A stretch of 64,000 nucleotides of DNA from Psychrobacillus sp. NEAU-3TGS (GCF_029955155.1 NZ_JAPNOZ010000011.1:602770-666769), one strand, 5' to 3'; positions 44,747-54,717 are shown, numbered from the stretch's first letter. Program-made: numbers and translations. The notes: a model not told the origin generated them from the sequence alone.

Positions 44747-45115
44747 TCACTTGTATTTTTCTGGTAGTAGTTGCATTACATTGCACTTTACTAACTCACC
44801 TTTATAAGAAATGATTACATCATTATTTTTCTATAATCACTTATAAACTCACGACACATACCACATGGTGCAACAACCCAACATTTTTCAATAATCTCCC
44901 TCCGATACAGACTTACCGATAGCCATCGCTTCGCCACATACTGTAATTCTTCCTACATTTGCTTCAACGTGGACCGCTGAGTAAATATTTCCCGTTTTCG
45001 TCCTTACTGCTGAACCAATATGATGTCGTCCGTATCTATAATTTTTTTCAATAACTTTTTCCGATTCCTTAATCAATTCATAATCAATATTTTCTAATGG
45101 TCTTACTTCTAACAT
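44747..45115 (-). pseudogene. Cytidine deaminase-like, broken
   Basis: Frame one gives MLEVRPLENIDYELIKESEK and the active-site stretch HVEANVGRITVCGEAMAIG (a His-x-Glu zinc site). Later frames give VAPCGMCREFISDY, with the PCxxC zinc motif, then NDVIISYKGELVKCNVMQLL and PEKYK. At least two frame changes separate them, near 44885 and 44820. The whole gene is present in pieces. Confidence 0.78.
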
Positions 45116-45148
45116 AATAATCTCTCACTATTTCCCCTCTTTTTTCTT

Positions 45149-45185
45149 GACTAACCTGTCCCATTAGTCGGCCAAGCACACCTAT
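45149..45185 (-). repeat. Dispersed repeat, partial copy
   Basis: TTGACTAACCTGTCCCATTA, then GTCGGCCAAGCACACC. The ends are present but the hairpin is missing, as if deleted internally. Confidence 0.55.
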
Positions 45186-45673
45186 TATTCCACTATCTCA
45201 ATTATCTCCGTATACATTTCAGTGGCATATTCACCTAATCGCTCACTTAATTCCTCACCAAGACTTCTATACTCCCTATCTGCTTTTTCAATAAGAATGT
45301 AAAATTCCTCTTCCAAACTTTCATAATGAGGTTCTTCACTTCTACTATTTTCTACCACTAAAAATAATCTCCATAATTCCTCCAAATACTTCTTTTCTAA
45401 TTCTGCGTATTTATGAGCGCCAACTTTTTCTAGCATTTTCGTCAATTTATTTAAGTACGTTTGAATACCCATCTCCTTCATATGCTCTGAAAACCAATTG
45501 AATAAGCTTTCATGCCCACCACTTTCAAGCTCACAATAATAATTAAACAATAGGATGAAATCGTTCGTTCTCACGTTATCTGTCGGAAAAACAAATTCTC
45601 CATAGGCTAATAAAACAGCATTCCAAATGTCTACGTTCGTTTGCAATTCATTGCGATTTACTTTCATTTTCAT
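45185..45673 (-). CDS. DMP19-like (DUF4375) family protein
   Basis: The product has 162 residues, is all-helical and acidic. FNYYCELESGGHESLFNWFS, KLTKMLEKVGAHKYAELEKK and LEELWRLFLVVEN match the pattern of the DMP19/DUF4375 family. DMP19 of Neisseria is a DNA mimic that blocks DNA-binding proteins; whether this homologue does so is unknown. It lies between repeats. Confidence 0.7.
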   Translation of the reverse strand: MKMKVNRNELQTNVDIWNAVLLAYGEFVFPTDNVRTNDFILLFNYYCELESGGHESLFNWFSEHMKEMGIQTYLNKLTKMLEKVGAHKYAELEKKYLEELWRLFLVVENSRSEEPHYESLEEEFYILIEKADREYRSLGEELSERLGEYATEMYTEIIEIVE

Positions 45674-45699
45674 TATTATTTAGTCCCCCTGATTCTATT

Positions 45700-45761
45700 A
45701 TTAAAGAAGCTTTTCATAGTGTATCTTGCTCCTTATTGAAGTAGAGCCCCGTTAATGAAAC
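45700..45761 (-). repeat. Dispersed terminator repeat, type A (degenerate)
   Basis: AAAGAAGCTTTTCATAGTG, then TTGCTCC...GAAGTAGAGC and CCCGTTAATGAAAC, touching the next gene's stop. Confidence 0.65.
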
Positions 45762-46189
45762 TAAGTTCTCCATTTTTTCCAATGCTGCAAAAAAGCAATG
45801 CCCACTACGAAAAGAACTAGAACGGGAAGAGCTTTTGTAAGGAAACTCCTCCAATGAAAAGGTGCTTCGTGGACATAGACTGCTTTTACCCATTGGTTGT
45901 CTGCAACTTCAACAGCAATTGACGTTTCAGTTGATACTCCATTTACCTCGAAGTATTTCGTTCCTTTTGGATAGGCATTGGAGGCGTCCCCATAATAGCT
46001 TCCAGTCGCATCATTCGGTCTTGTTTTTACTTCACCCAATTGCTGACCAATTTCATTCTCTGATATCTTTTCCTTAGTGACCTCATAAACATTTCCATTC
46101 CAAACTACAAAAGAATATGCCCAGGTTAGTGCATGTACGGATGTTGTCGTAAATATTAATAGAAAAAACAAAAGGATTACTCTTTTCAT
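45761..46189 (-). CDS. Secreted or membrane-anchored protein of unknown function
   Basis: The product has about 142 residues from the ATG at 46189 behind GTGAGGGT. A cleavable signal peptide (MKRVILLFFLLIFTTTSVHA) is followed by a beta-rich extracytoplasmic domain (NGNVYEVTKE...YYGDASNAYPKGTKYFEV) and a C-terminal membrane helix with basic end HWKKWRT. No family is recognised with confidence. Confidence 0.68.
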   Translation of the reverse strand: MKRVILLFFLLIFTTTSVHALTWAYSFVVWNGNVYEVTKEKISENEIGQQLGEVKTRPNDATGSYYGDASNAYPKGTKYFEVNGVSTETSIAVEVADNQWVKAVYVHEAPFHWRSFLTKALPVLVLFVVGIAFLQHWKKWRT

Positions 46190-46384
46190 TAAGACCCTCA
46201 CCTACTTTTCTCATTAACTAATTTGACATCCTTTCAAACACTTTCAGAATCTTATCGATTTCTTTAGTTACATAATATTTCGAATACTTATGTTAATATT
46301 AGCATTAATAGTTTGATAGGATATACACAAATTGACGGCAAAATTATTATTAATACGCAGCCTAGTTAAAGAGAAAGGAGAAGG

Positions 46385-46996
46385 ATGAAAATGAATTATT
46401 TTGAGGGGTTTAGTTTCGAGAATTTTTGGGATGAGAGGGAATACGCAAGAAATGAATACACTTCTAATCCTCCTACAGCAAGGCTTATCCAGCGGATTGA
46501 AACCGAATTAGGCTATAAATTGCCGGCGTCCTATATCTGGTTAATGAAACAACGGAATGGCGGTATTCCTACGAAAGACTGTCATTCCACCAGGACTCCA
46601 ACAAGCTGGGCAGAGGACCACATCTCTATATCCGGCATTTATGGGATAGGATATGAAAAAAATTGCTCACTAGGTGGAGAGTTTGGTAGCAAGTTTTGGA
46701 TTGATGAATGGGAGTATCCAGACATAGGAATTGCTATCTGTGATTGCCCTTCTGCTGGTCATGATATGATTTTTCTTGATTATCGAAAATGTGGGCCAAC
46801 AGGAGAACCATGCGTAGTACATGTGGATCAAGAAAACGATTATAAAATTACTTTTCTCGCTAAAGATTTTGAAAGTTTTATTAAGGGATTAACAAATGGA
46901 GAAATATACGAATCAGATGATACGGATCAGTTAAGCAGAAACGAAGTGGAAAGTGTTTGGATACATCCTAATCTGGACAAAAGATTAAAAGGCTAA
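46385..46996 (+). CDS. SMI1/KNR4 family protein
   Basis: The product has 203 residues. A SMI1/KNR4 domain spans most of it: IETELGYKLPASYIWLMKQR, NGGIPTKDC, then IGIAICDCPSAGHDMIFLDY and FESFIKGL. In bacteria this superfamily is widespread as immunity proteins against contact-dependent or polymorphic toxins, but no toxin gene lies here. It is the only plus-strand gene in a run of minus-strand genes, with AAAGGAGAAGG before the ATG. Confidence 0.85.
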   Translation: MKMNYFEGFSFENFWDEREYARNEYTSNPPTARLIQRIETELGYKLPASYIWLMKQRNGGIPTKDCHSTRTPTSWAEDHISISGIYGIGYEKNCSLGGEFGSKFWIDEWEYPDIGIAICDCPSAGHDMIFLDYRKCGPTGEPCVVHVDQENDYKITFLAKDFESFIKGLTNGEIYESDDTDQLSRNEVESVWIHPNLDKRLKG

Positions 46997-47296
46997 TAAT
47001 ACTGTCGTCGTATATAATTGTACCTCGCCAAAAAAGAATCTCCCTTTACTTCTTGTTTCTAGCAAATAAATTTTTGACTTCTATTCTATTATTACTTACC
47101 TATTGACACTGGAAACATTTTGTAGCAGCCAAATTAATAACACATATCAGAAATACTGCGTTTAGAGACAATTAGTAGAGGGAAGTCATTTGTAAGAGAA
47201 GAAAAAATTATTTCCTAAGCTATTGGTAACATTATATGATATCTTTGCTTAGTTCTCCTTGTGTATTCTATTATATTGAATATGAGGTGATGATAA
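46997..47296. other. Intergenic region, promoter only
   Basis: TTGCTT and TATTAT with 18-bp spacing near 47244-47273 could drive the small coiled-coil gene. Nothing else is seen. Confidence 0.35.
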
Positions 47297-47506
47297 ATGG
47301 AAAAAGAGAAGATTAACAGTGAAAAGATTTTAGAATTATTGCGCCAGATGGATACAACTCTTGGTAAGACGGATAGCAAACTCGATGAAGATCTTGAAGG
47401 AATGGACAAGGGGTTTGACCGTATAGACAAAAAACTGAACGATTTGACTGAAAGAGTGAGCGAAATGGCAAAACTCCCTTCAGATAAACCAAATAATCTA
47501 ATATAG
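47297..47506 (+). CDS. Small coiled-coil protein
   Basis: The product has 69 residues, is highly charged, with heptad-like spacing through KILELLRQMDTTLGKTDSKL and GFDRIDKKLNDLTERVSEMA. No membrane segment. GAGGTG lies seven bases before the ATG. It is probably a cytoplasmic oligomer; function unknown. Confidence 0.6.
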   Translation: MEKEKINSEKILELLRQMDTTLGKTDSKLDEDLEGMDKGFDRIDKKLNDLTERVSEMAKLPSDKPNNLI

Positions 47507-47570
47507 TTATATGTAACTTGCCCAATCAACATCTTATCTGCCTAGAACATTGAACTAAGTGAAACCATAA

Positions 47571-47645
47571 ACTTCAACAAAATTACGCCTTTAGTTAAAA
47601 CATAACAAAGGTTGTTCCTCCCTATTTTGTTAAAGCACTCGTTTG
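47571..47645 (-). repeat. Dispersed repeat, variant hairpin
   Basis: ACTTCAACAAAATTACGCCT, then TTAGTTAAAACATAACAAAG, GTTGTTCCTCCCTATTTTGT and TAAAGCACTCGTTTG. The ends fit the family; the centre is a private variant. Confidence 0.65.
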
Positions 47646-47664
47646 TATAATTTTAATTCATCCA

Positions 47665-48210
47665 TTATTTTTTAGTTAGCGTGTAATGATAATGCAGTTG
47701 TTCATCAATCTCAACATTTCCGTTTAGTTGAAAACCACATTTTTCTATTACTTTATTGGATGCTATATTCCTTGGAAGAACCACAGCATTTAATTGTTCC
47801 ACATCCGTGTTTTCTAAGAGATAATTTACTAAACCTTTTACCGCTTGTGTTGCGTACCCCTTATTTCTATAATGCTTAGAAATAGAATAAGCAATTTCTC
47901 GATTTGAGCCACTTAGCTGCTCTTTAATACCCGTATTACAGAAACCTATAAATTCCTCCGTTGCTTTTAAAACAATTCCCAACTTCAGCCATCCTTCACC
48001 TATGTTAGGAACATTTGCTAAAAACTTTTTATTGTCTGGTATCTCATAGTTCGAAACCCAGTCAAACCTTTGTTCTCTAGTCGAACGCCAATCTGGCAAA
48101 AACTCATAAACTTCAGGTTGTGAAGTCAGTTCATAAATTGCATCTGCATCTTCTATTCTAAATTCTCTTAAGATTATTTCACCGCAGTCTATTTTAAATA
48201 AATCGTTCAT
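47665..48210 (-). CDS. GNAT N-acetyltransferase
   Basis: The product has about 181 residues with the RimJ/RimL-type GNAT domain: IILREFRIEDADAIYELTSQ at the start, SISKHYRNKGYATQAVKGLV (acetyl-CoA motif) at about residues 112-131, and VVLPRNIASNKVIEKCGFQ. The ATG at 48210 is better spaced from AAGGGG than the one two codons upstream. The substrate is unknown. Confidence 0.85.
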   Translation of the reverse strand: MNDLFKIDCGEIILREFRIEDADAIYELTSQPEVYEFLPDWRSTREQRFDWVSNYEIPDNKKFLANVPNIGEGWLKLGIVLKATEEFIGFCNTGIKEQLSGSNREIAYSISKHYRNKGYATQAVKGLVNYLLENTDVEQLNAVVLPRNIASNKVIEKCGFQLNGNVEIDEQLHYHYTLTKK

Positions 48211-48216
48211 ATTCAT

Positions 48217-48471
48217 TTCCCCTTATAACTGTTTATAATAACCTATTGCTCGATAAAAACGTTCTTATTCAATTTTTTTATCACTTCTAGATGACGCCTT
48301 TCAAAAATAGGCTACTTCGTTTGAACATCCTTATACATAGATGGATGTAAATAAGCTAACACTCTACAACGTAAAACCTTCTTCGACCTCTTCGCGATAA
48401 TCTATAATTTCCAATTCCTTCATTTTTTAAAATGTCTAATAATTTTACCTAAATATTAAATTCGTAATGAC
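48217..48471. other. Intergenic region with coding-like debris
   Basis: Short broken frames on the minus strand (for example MKELEIIDYREEVEEGF) suggest a decayed gene but cannot be assigned. Confidence 0.3.
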
Positions 48472-48705
48472 TTAAAATTTATCTTCTATTAAGTGTTTCA
48501 AATTAAACTTACCTATTAGCAGTGGTGTTAGAACACTTGAAATGAACATAGAAAAAGTAATAGTAAAAGGAACGAAAGCAGATGAGGTAGCTGATTCAGT
48601 TAAACTGTAAATCATGCTAATAACACCGACGATATATATAACATCACCTATATTTGCTAGTGATAGCCCTACAAGTAAATAATGAAAATTACGATTTAAT
48701 TTCAA
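48472..48705 (-). pseudogene. MFS transporter, N-terminal fragment
   Basis: The 77 codons encode only the first two or three membrane helices of a major facilitator permease: NFHYLLVGLSLANIGDVIYI, then SATSSAFVPFTITFSMFISS and PLLIGKFNLKHL. A stop follows and no downstream continuation is found. It starts at TTG behind GGGGG. Confidence 0.72.
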
Positions 48706-48978
48706 TTTAATCCCCCATTTTTCAAAATTGTCTTTGAAAAAATGGAAAGGTTAAATTGGACTATTATGCATAATACTTGGCTCCTTTATGTACGCAGTAC
48801 GATAAGAATTGCTGGGGGATAACAAGACTTATCATATTTACGTTTGGTTATATTTCTATCATATAAAAAAGCAGTGCAAAAAAATACTGCTTATTGTGTT
48901 GTGATCTTGCATTTCTGATAGGTTAATATGGGGAGGTTTATCTATTTAACTCTCCTTGTCACTTTGTACTTGAAGAAT

Positions 48979-49013
48979 AAAAAACCCCCTCTTCCACGAA
49001 TGGAAAAGGGGTT
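48979..49013 (-). terminator. Intrinsic terminator
   Basis: On the minus strand AACCCCTTTTCCA pairs with TGGAAGAGGGGGTT, followed by TTTTTA. It ends the YfcC transcript. Confidence 0.8.
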
Positions 49014-49096
49014 AATCCGATAACTATGCTTTGACAGAAATTATAAGATGGAAAAGAAATGGATATAAGCTTTTTTCTTATTCAAATCTAATGCTC

Positions 49097-50511
49097 TCAG
49101 CCTGTATATTGAATCATTTGAGCGATAACTAAAGTGACAACGCCAATTCCTGAAAATACAAGGAATAGTGGCATATAGAAACGAATCCATTTCTGCCAGG
49201 AAACGCCGGCGATAACGAGTGCAGCCATAAAGTAACCAGATGTAGGGAATAGAATATGGGCAAAGCCGTCTCCGAGCTGGAATGCAAGAACAGCTGTCTG
49301 TCTAGTCACACCGATAATGTCTGCAAGTGGCCCCATAATCGGCATCGTTACTAAGGCCTGTCCACTTCCAGAAGGGATGATAAAGTTAATAGTCAACTGG
49401 ACTAAATACATTCCTACTGCACCGAGCACAGATGGCATTTCACCGACTAGGGATCCCAGGTTGTAAACGATCGTATCCATAATTTGACCGTCTTCAAGCA
49501 CAACAGCGACAGACCGGGCAAGGCCAATAATAATGGCTCCCATAAGCACATCACGGAATCCTTCCGTAAAGGCATTAGAAATCTGAGTTGCGTTAAGTCC
49601 AGCAATCAGGCCGACTACAATTCCCATAAAGATAAACAGACCTGCCATCTCTACCATGAACCAGCCGAGCTTAAGCACACCAAACACTAACATCCCAAGG
49701 AAAAGAAGAGCAACAACCGAAGCGTATTTTTGTCTTGTGTTCATACTTTTCGCTTCAATTTTTTCTTTCTGCTTGTACAGTTTTCTTTTTTCTTGGTCAT
49801 CCTCATACACATAGCTGTTTAAAGGATTCTTCTGTACATTTTTGCATAGCGCATGATGAAATAGATGCCGACTGATATACAGACAACAAAAAGAATGAGA
49901 CGCATTTCTATTCCTGAAAAAACCGGAATACCTACAATTTTTTGCGATAACCCAACGTTGATCGGGTTTAAAATCCCAGTAGTAAATCCGACTACCGTAC
50001 CGACTAGAGCAATCGCAGCAGCCACAATGGAATCGTATCCTAACGCAATAATTAATGGCATAATAACAGGTATGTATACTAACGAAAGTTCAGGTGTTCC
50101 GATTAAAGTTGCTCCAATCGCAAATACGATGGTTAAAATCGGAATAAGTAAAATACTATTTTGGGCAAAACGGTTGGCCAGCCTGTCTACAACTACTTCA
50201 ATGATTCCAGTTGTCTTCAGTACCATAAACATACCACCGATAATAAACGTGAAAAATACAATTTCCCCCGCATCAATCAGTCCACGTGGAATAACAGTAA
50301 GGAAATCAGCTATACCAATTGGTGCAGATTCCACATAGGAAAATGAGTTCGGATCAATCGCTGTTCTTCCTTCAGGACCTGGCACACGCTCAAACTCACC
50401 TGCTGGAATAAAGTAAGTCGAAATGGCTGCAAGCGCACTGAAAATAAATAGAATGACATAAATATGCGGAAGCTGAAACTTCTTCTTTTTGATATTTGTT
50501 TCCTTTTCCAT
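49097..50511 (-). pseudogene. YfcC family membrane transporter, frameshifted
   Basis: Two frames give one transporter of about 470 residues with twelve or so helices: FQLPHIYVILFIFSALAAIS, GTPELSLVYIPVIMPLIIAL, then KYASVVALLFLGMLVFGVLK and IPSGSGQALVTMPIMGPLAD. This is the YfcC/DcuC-like family, probably carboxylate or amino acid transport. The break is an A5 run near 49842, where A6 would restore YAKNVQKNPLNSYVYED. Otherwise the gene is undamaged and has its own ribosome binding site and terminator. Confidence 0.85.
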
Positions 50512-50939
50512 TTGTAACCTCCAATAAGTTAATTTTTTACAGACATATGACTAGATTGTTTGCTAATCAAACCATCAGCCTGCATTAAATGCTTATTATA
50601 CTAGGTTATCACGCTTGTGTCGCTAGACCATTTAGCCAATAAAGAGTAGCCATATTGTTAATGACAAACAACAGAAAATTCTGATTTGTTAACCCTGCAC
50701 AACCTTATGTGCACTATTGTCTTTTAATTAAGTTAATTCTCTTTTGTGAAATAATTTAGAATAAAAAAAGCTGCCCCCTTTGGATTTTATTAATCTGAAA
50801 GAACCAGCGTCTCATACTAAATGAAAATGTAAGATCAGAAAGGATTTTTGTAATTCCTTTATCATATTTTTTATATTCATCTGGTGAATCATCTTCAGCA
50901 CTCCATAGTACCGTGTAAACAATCACTCTCTTGTGGAAG
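50512..50939. other. Intergenic region
   Basis: This 430-bp stretch holds the YfcC promoter region and AT-rich DNA. No ORF or clear repeat copy is seen. Confidence 0.4.
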
Positions 50940-51415
50940 TCAAATCAATTCATATTTTCCAAAAACATCTTCATATCCGCTTACCCTAAATAAAAGTCTC
51001 CCCGTGTTATCAATTCCTTTTATCTCCAAAATAACTACCACTTTACTTGTTTTATAAGATGCTAAATAAGCAAGACTCTCAACATTCGCTTTGGTTTTGT
51101 TGATGGGATAATGTAAGTATAAACTTCTATCATTACCCGTGTCGTTTATTTGGTAATTATAAAGACTCGTGGATTCTCCAGGCTCTAATACATTAATCGT
51201 CCCTACATCCTAATGTACAAGATTGCGATCAAACGCAAAATAGAAGTTTAAATCCGTTATTGGTTGTTCACTTGAATTATAAACTTCGATCGTCACTCCA
51301 TTTTCGTACTTTAAAAATTCTCCTTGCTTAACCCATCTCAATAATATGTAGAATCCGAACAAAATCAGAAAAAAGAAACAATAGCGATTAATGAGTACTT
51401 CAGTGTTTTTTTCAT
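50940..51415 (-). pseudogene. Single-pass membrane protein, frameshift plus nonsense
   Basis: From the ATG at 51415 (GGGAGAG upstream) the protein starts MKKTLKYSLIAIVSFF. A T6 run that should be T7 shifts the frame; it continues LILFGFYILLRWVKQGEF and VYNSSEQPITDLNFYF, meets TAG at 51210, then stays open through TINVLEPGESTSLYNYQIND to 50940. Two defects make a true pseudogene more likely than error. Family unknown. Confidence 0.65.
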
Positions 51416-51450
51416 TTTTTTCTCTCCCTGCTACAATAGCTCTACCCTCA

Positions 51451-51864
51451 TTAATACATAATTTCAATCCCTGCTTGCTTGAATGGCTCTAACACTTCTG
51501 GATAACACATCGAGATATAATCCACAGTATTCAAATTTATTAGATGTTGAAATCCTTCAATGGATGTTACATCAAATAAACTATCCTCACCATCCCAATC
51601 TGGTTTTAGGATATGATAAATTTCATTACCCCCATCGAAGCAGAGGTACTCAATCTTGTCCAAGTCACTTGTTTCCAAAGTCAACTCTTCTAGATATTCC
51701 TTGATTTCAACTATGGGTCCTTCTCCACAATACCATTCAAAGCTGTTTGTATACTTATTTTGTAAGTCCGTTAATTCCCCTAAAAATAGTGGCTCTTTCT
51801 CTAGTAAAGCCTCAATTACTACTAATTTAAAATTAAAATCTTTGAACAATCCGCTGTTATCCAT
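51451..51864 (-). CDS. DUF6892-like soluble protein
   Basis: The product has 137 residues, is acidic, with FKDFNFKLVVIEALLEKEPL, then IEYLCFDGGNEIYHILKPDW and GFQHLINLNTVDYISM. This pattern recalls the DUF6892 family of accessory proteins, an assignment from memory that I hold loosely. Its start sits in an otherwise repeat-free stretch. Confidence 0.58.
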   Translation of the reverse strand: MDNSGLFKDFNFKLVVIEALLEKEPLFLGELTDLQNKYTNSFEWYCGEGPIVEIKEYLEELTLETSDLDKIEYLCFDGGNEIYHILKPDWDGEDSLFDVTSIEGFQHLINLNTVDYISMCYPEVLEPFKQAGIEIMY

Positions 51865-51947
51865 TATCCATCCTCCAATTTTGCTTTATATTATTAACTG
51901 ATTCGAAATAGAATAAGGCCATCTATTACAAGCTTCATCTTCATGCA

Positions 51948-52253
51948 TTATCTCGCTTGCGTCATATACCAGTTGTATGCATCCTGATCTAATTTATCTA
52001 AAGAGTAACTATTAATCTCTTCCATTTTGCAATATGGTTTTCCATAGGTACCATAACCACAGATGCAATTATTCATAACTGAAACACTTGTTAGTAAATA
52101 GACGATCCCTTCCTCAGTATATAAGGCATAGGTTACCGATTCTGTTTTGTGCTGCTTAAAGAGCAATATTTCCTTTAGTGATATTTCATATTTCTTATAC
52201 TTAAAAATTTGATATGGATTGTTAGGGTTTTCTTCTTTTATGAAATATTTCAT
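51948..52253 (-). CDS. Hypothetical protein, cotranscribed with a Nudix gene
   Basis: The product has 101 residues, is soluble, with a Cys/Gly-rich patch CICGYGTYGKPYCK at about residues 63-76 that could bind metal. GGAGG lies just before the ATG, only 3 bp after the Nudix stop, so they form a two-gene transcript. Family unknown. Confidence 0.6.
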   Translation of the reverse strand: MKYFIKEENPNNPYQIFKYKKYEISLKEILLFKQHKTESVTYALYTEEGIVYLLTSVSVMNNCICGYGTYGKPYCKMEEINSYSLDKLDQDAYNWYMTQAR

Positions 52254-52255
52254 AC

Positions 52256-52729
52256 TTACCTCCGTGCTATTGTTGAAGTCTTCATGAGTTTTACTATCCC
52301 ATCTATGTACTCAAATTGGTAATCGCCTTCTTTTGCTAATAGAACAGGTAAATACTGAGTTACCATTTCAGCAATCCCTAGGTTATTCGGGTGCATGATC
52401 CATTCAATTTCTTTCCAATCGAGAATTCCTTCTCTTGTTTTTTGTATAGGTTCATTTCCTAACGTCTCATTTACTTCGAATAAGTACACATGTAATCCCT
52501 CTTTTTCCTCATCACTTTTACTCCATGTGATTACACACTTTGAATAATATTCGTTTACTTTAATGCCTGTTTCTTCGAATACTTCCCGTTTTGCACCTTC
52601 ATCAGCACATTCTCCCGCTTCATATTTACCCCCAACGCCGTTCCACACGCCCATTATTGGGGGCTTTTCACGATTCAACATTAAGATTCGCTCATTACTC
52701 TTTAAAAAACATACATTGTATTTAAACAC
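52256..52729 (-). CDS. Nudix hydrolase (8-oxo-dGTPase-like)
   Basis: The product has 157 residues. The Nudix box is a full match to G-x5-E-x7-REU-x-EE-x-G-U at about residues 33-55 (GGKYEAGECADEGAKREV, then FEETGI). The start MLNREKPPIMGVWNGVGG fits the MutT/DNA-mismatch pool-sanitising branch. It starts at GTG behind GGGATGA. It probably hydrolyses oxidised or unusual nucleotides. Confidence 0.86.
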   Translation of the reverse strand: MFKYNVCFLKSNERILMLNREKPPIMGVWNGVGGKYEAGECADEGAKREVFEETGIKVNEYYSKCVITWSKSDEEKEGLHVYLFEVNETLGNEPIQKTREGILDWKEIEWIMHPNNLGIAEMVTQYLPVLLAKEGDYQFEYIDGIVKLMKTSTIARR

Positions 52730-52910
52730 GAAATCATCCCCACACTTTAATTATTAGACCTAACTTTAGCAAATCCATAGTGTATAAATGAGATTGGTTA
52801 TTCCTTTGAAGTTAACTCCAAAAAGAAGCCAATTGATAATTTCTACCAACTGACTATACTAGAGTTTTTACATTTTCAATTCATGATTGTCGGTTTACGG
52901 ATTTACTTGG

Positions 52911-53477
52911 TCATTTTATTAACTTAAAATTATCTAAAGGAAAGTAAACCATATTTGCAGTCCCTAAAACTTTTTCCATCGATACAAATCCAACTCGAGT
53001 GTCTCTGCTATCTGTACTATAACGGCGATTATCTCCTAGTACAAAAAAGTATCCAGCCGGCACGGTTAATTCACCTAGATTTTCTTCTAAAGTAAAGTCT
53101 TCCGTAAGGGTACCACTGTCTATCAAAGCGTTTTTATATTCTTCTAAGTAAGGTTCCTCATACTTCTTACCATTAATAGAAAGTTCATCGTTTTCGTAAG
53201 CGATGCGGTCACCAGGAATACCAATAATACGTTTAATATAATTTGTATCTTCCTTTGCTTCAAATACAATCACATCGAATCGCTTATACTCCGTCAATCT
53301 TGGCCTAATTTTGTTCACTACTACCTTGTCACCATCTTCAAACGTCGGCATCATAGAAGCACCATCAACCACAATAGGTGTTAATATAAAAAATCGAACT
53401 CCCCAGACAAATAAGATAGCAATCCCTATTGCTTTCACCCATTCCAATAATTCACTCTTTTCTTTCGTTATCGTCAT
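52911..53477 (-). CDS. lepB: Type I signal peptidase
   Basis: The product has 188 residues from the ATG at 53477 (AAGGGG upstream). One N-terminal helix anchors it; the catalytic Ser is in VDGASMMPTFEDG and the catalytic Lys in YIKRIIGIPGDRI, with box E FVLGDNRRYSTDSRDTR near the end. It removes signal peptides on the outer membrane face. It corresponds to the SipS/SipT group. A longer 5' reading to 53540 lacks a good start. Confidence 0.93.
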   Translation of the reverse strand: MTITKEKSELLEWVKAIGIAILFVWGVRFFILTPIVVDGASMMPTFEDGDKVVVNKIRPRLTEYKRFDVIVFEAKEDTNYIKRIIGIPGDRIAYENDELSINGKKYEEPYLEEYKNALIDSGTLTEDFTLEENLGELTVPAGYFFVLGDNRRYSTDSRDTRVGFVSMEKVLGTANMVYFPLDNFKLIK

Positions 53478-53549
53478 GTCCAATGCCCCTTTTTCTATTA
53501 GAATAATTCTTTTACATAAGTCCTTCGACATAATGGTCATTTTACTTAG

Positions 53550-53849
53550 TTAAAATATGAAACTAAGAACTGGTGGTAATAATAAGAGGCTAATCGAACT
53601 GAAAATCAGTACTTGAGAAAATCTTTTCGGTAGTTTTTCTCTGCCTTTCCCTTTATACCATCCGCTAAATTGCCATTTATTTCTGTACAGTACAAATATG
53701 AGAATAAAAACAGCGGTGAAACCCATCCAACCAAATTTTTCTGTATTAATGCCTATTTCTAAATATATATTTGACAAAAGACCACCTAATATTGTACCAA
53801 CAATAGCAAATAAGACGATAATTCGTATTAACTCTAATAAGACTCTCAT
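53550..53849 (-). CDS. Three-helix membrane protein of unknown function
   Basis: The product has 99 residues with helices near residues 7-27, 41-56 and 80-98 and a basic loop RNKWQFSGWYKGKGREKLPK. It lies just upstream of lepB. A short piece matching its 3' end recurs at 63563, outside any gene. Confidence 0.6.
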   Translation of the reverse strand: MRVLLELIRIIVLFAIVGTILGGLLSNIYLEIGINTEKFGWMGFTAVFILIFVLYRNKWQFSGWYKGKGREKLPKRFSQVLIFSSISLLLLPPVLSFIF

Positions 53850-53896
53850 AATTCCTCCAAACTGTTATCATTTTCAAAACCGTTCCATTGAACGAA

Positions 53897-54066
53897 TTAC
53901 TTCTTTTTTATAAGTGCCCAAGCAAATAAAACCCAAAGTATGATAGCACAAAAAGTTAAAAAAAACTTTAAAATAACAAGCCCAAATAAAATCATCAAAA
54001 ATACAATCAAACTAAATAAAACTGCTAGAAATAAAGACGCTCTAAAAGACTAGCTATAATTTTCAC
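53897..54066 (-). pseudogene. Small membrane protein, frameshifted
   Basis: A GTG start gives MKIIASL; one added T in the run at about 54047 would join it to RASLFLAVLFSLIVFLMILF, a second helix and the end FAWALIKKK. The product would be about 56 residues with two helices. The start signal is weak. Confidence 0.4.
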
Positions 54067-54101
54067 CTCACCTATTCCATTTAAATGGATTTTCTAACCA
54101 A

Positions 54102-54683
54102 TCATTCATCATCATCAATTTTATGCCACTTTAAATCCTCGGGAATATGTACCTGACTAACGTTTTTGGGAAGACCATAATAAAAAACAGCTTTCCCCTC
54201 TTCATTAAATGCAGTTGCATTTAACGATTCCACTTGTTCGCTAAATGAAAATAAGAACGAGATACGCTCTCCTTTTTGAATTGCTTTTCTTTCTATATCA
54301 GGTTCTACACCCGCCACTATATATGCAACTTCCCTCTCATTAGAGATGACACTTAACAATGTGGCTGCTTCATCTTCTCCTGTGAAGCTAAAAATGCTTA
54401 CAGTTTGAATTTCATCTGCACTGATTGGTACGTTGGTAGATACCCGGCTTCTATGTAATAATCCATGTTTTTCAGATAAGACTGTTTGAAATACCTCTTC
54501 ATTATCATTCTTAAATAAAAATAAAGTAGATTTACCTGTATCATATTCTTCCACTAACTCCGCATCTTTTAATAGAAAGGAATTACCTTTTGCAGCACTT
54601 AATGCAGTAAACCTGTATCCACTAAAGATAAAAAGCACAATGATTATAACAAGTAACGGTAGAATCCTTATCCATTTTTTCAT
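54102..54683 (-). CDS. Membrane-anchored extracytoplasmic protein
   Basis: The product has 193 residues. A signal anchor (MKKWIRILPLLVIIIVLFIF) is followed by a soluble outer domain of mixed alpha/beta character. No lipobox Cys. AAAGGGG precedes the ATG. No family is recognised. Confidence 0.66.
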   Translation of the reverse strand: MKKWIRILPLLVIIIVLFIFSGYRFTALSAAKGNSFLLKDAELVEEYDTGKSTLFLFKNDNEEVFQTVLSEKHGLLHRSRVSTNVPISADEIQTVSIFSFTGEDEAATLLSVISNEREVAYIVAGVEPDIERKAIQKGERISFLFSFSEQVESLNATAFNEEGKAVFYYGLPKNVSQVHIPEDLKWHKIDDDE

Positions 54684-54717
54684 AGTATATAATCCCCTTT
54701 TTTCTCTCTTTTCTTAT

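Noticed and set aside
49865..50338. Plus-strand ORF of 157 codons inside the YfcC gene
   Set aside because: Antisense shadow of a conserved membrane transporter.
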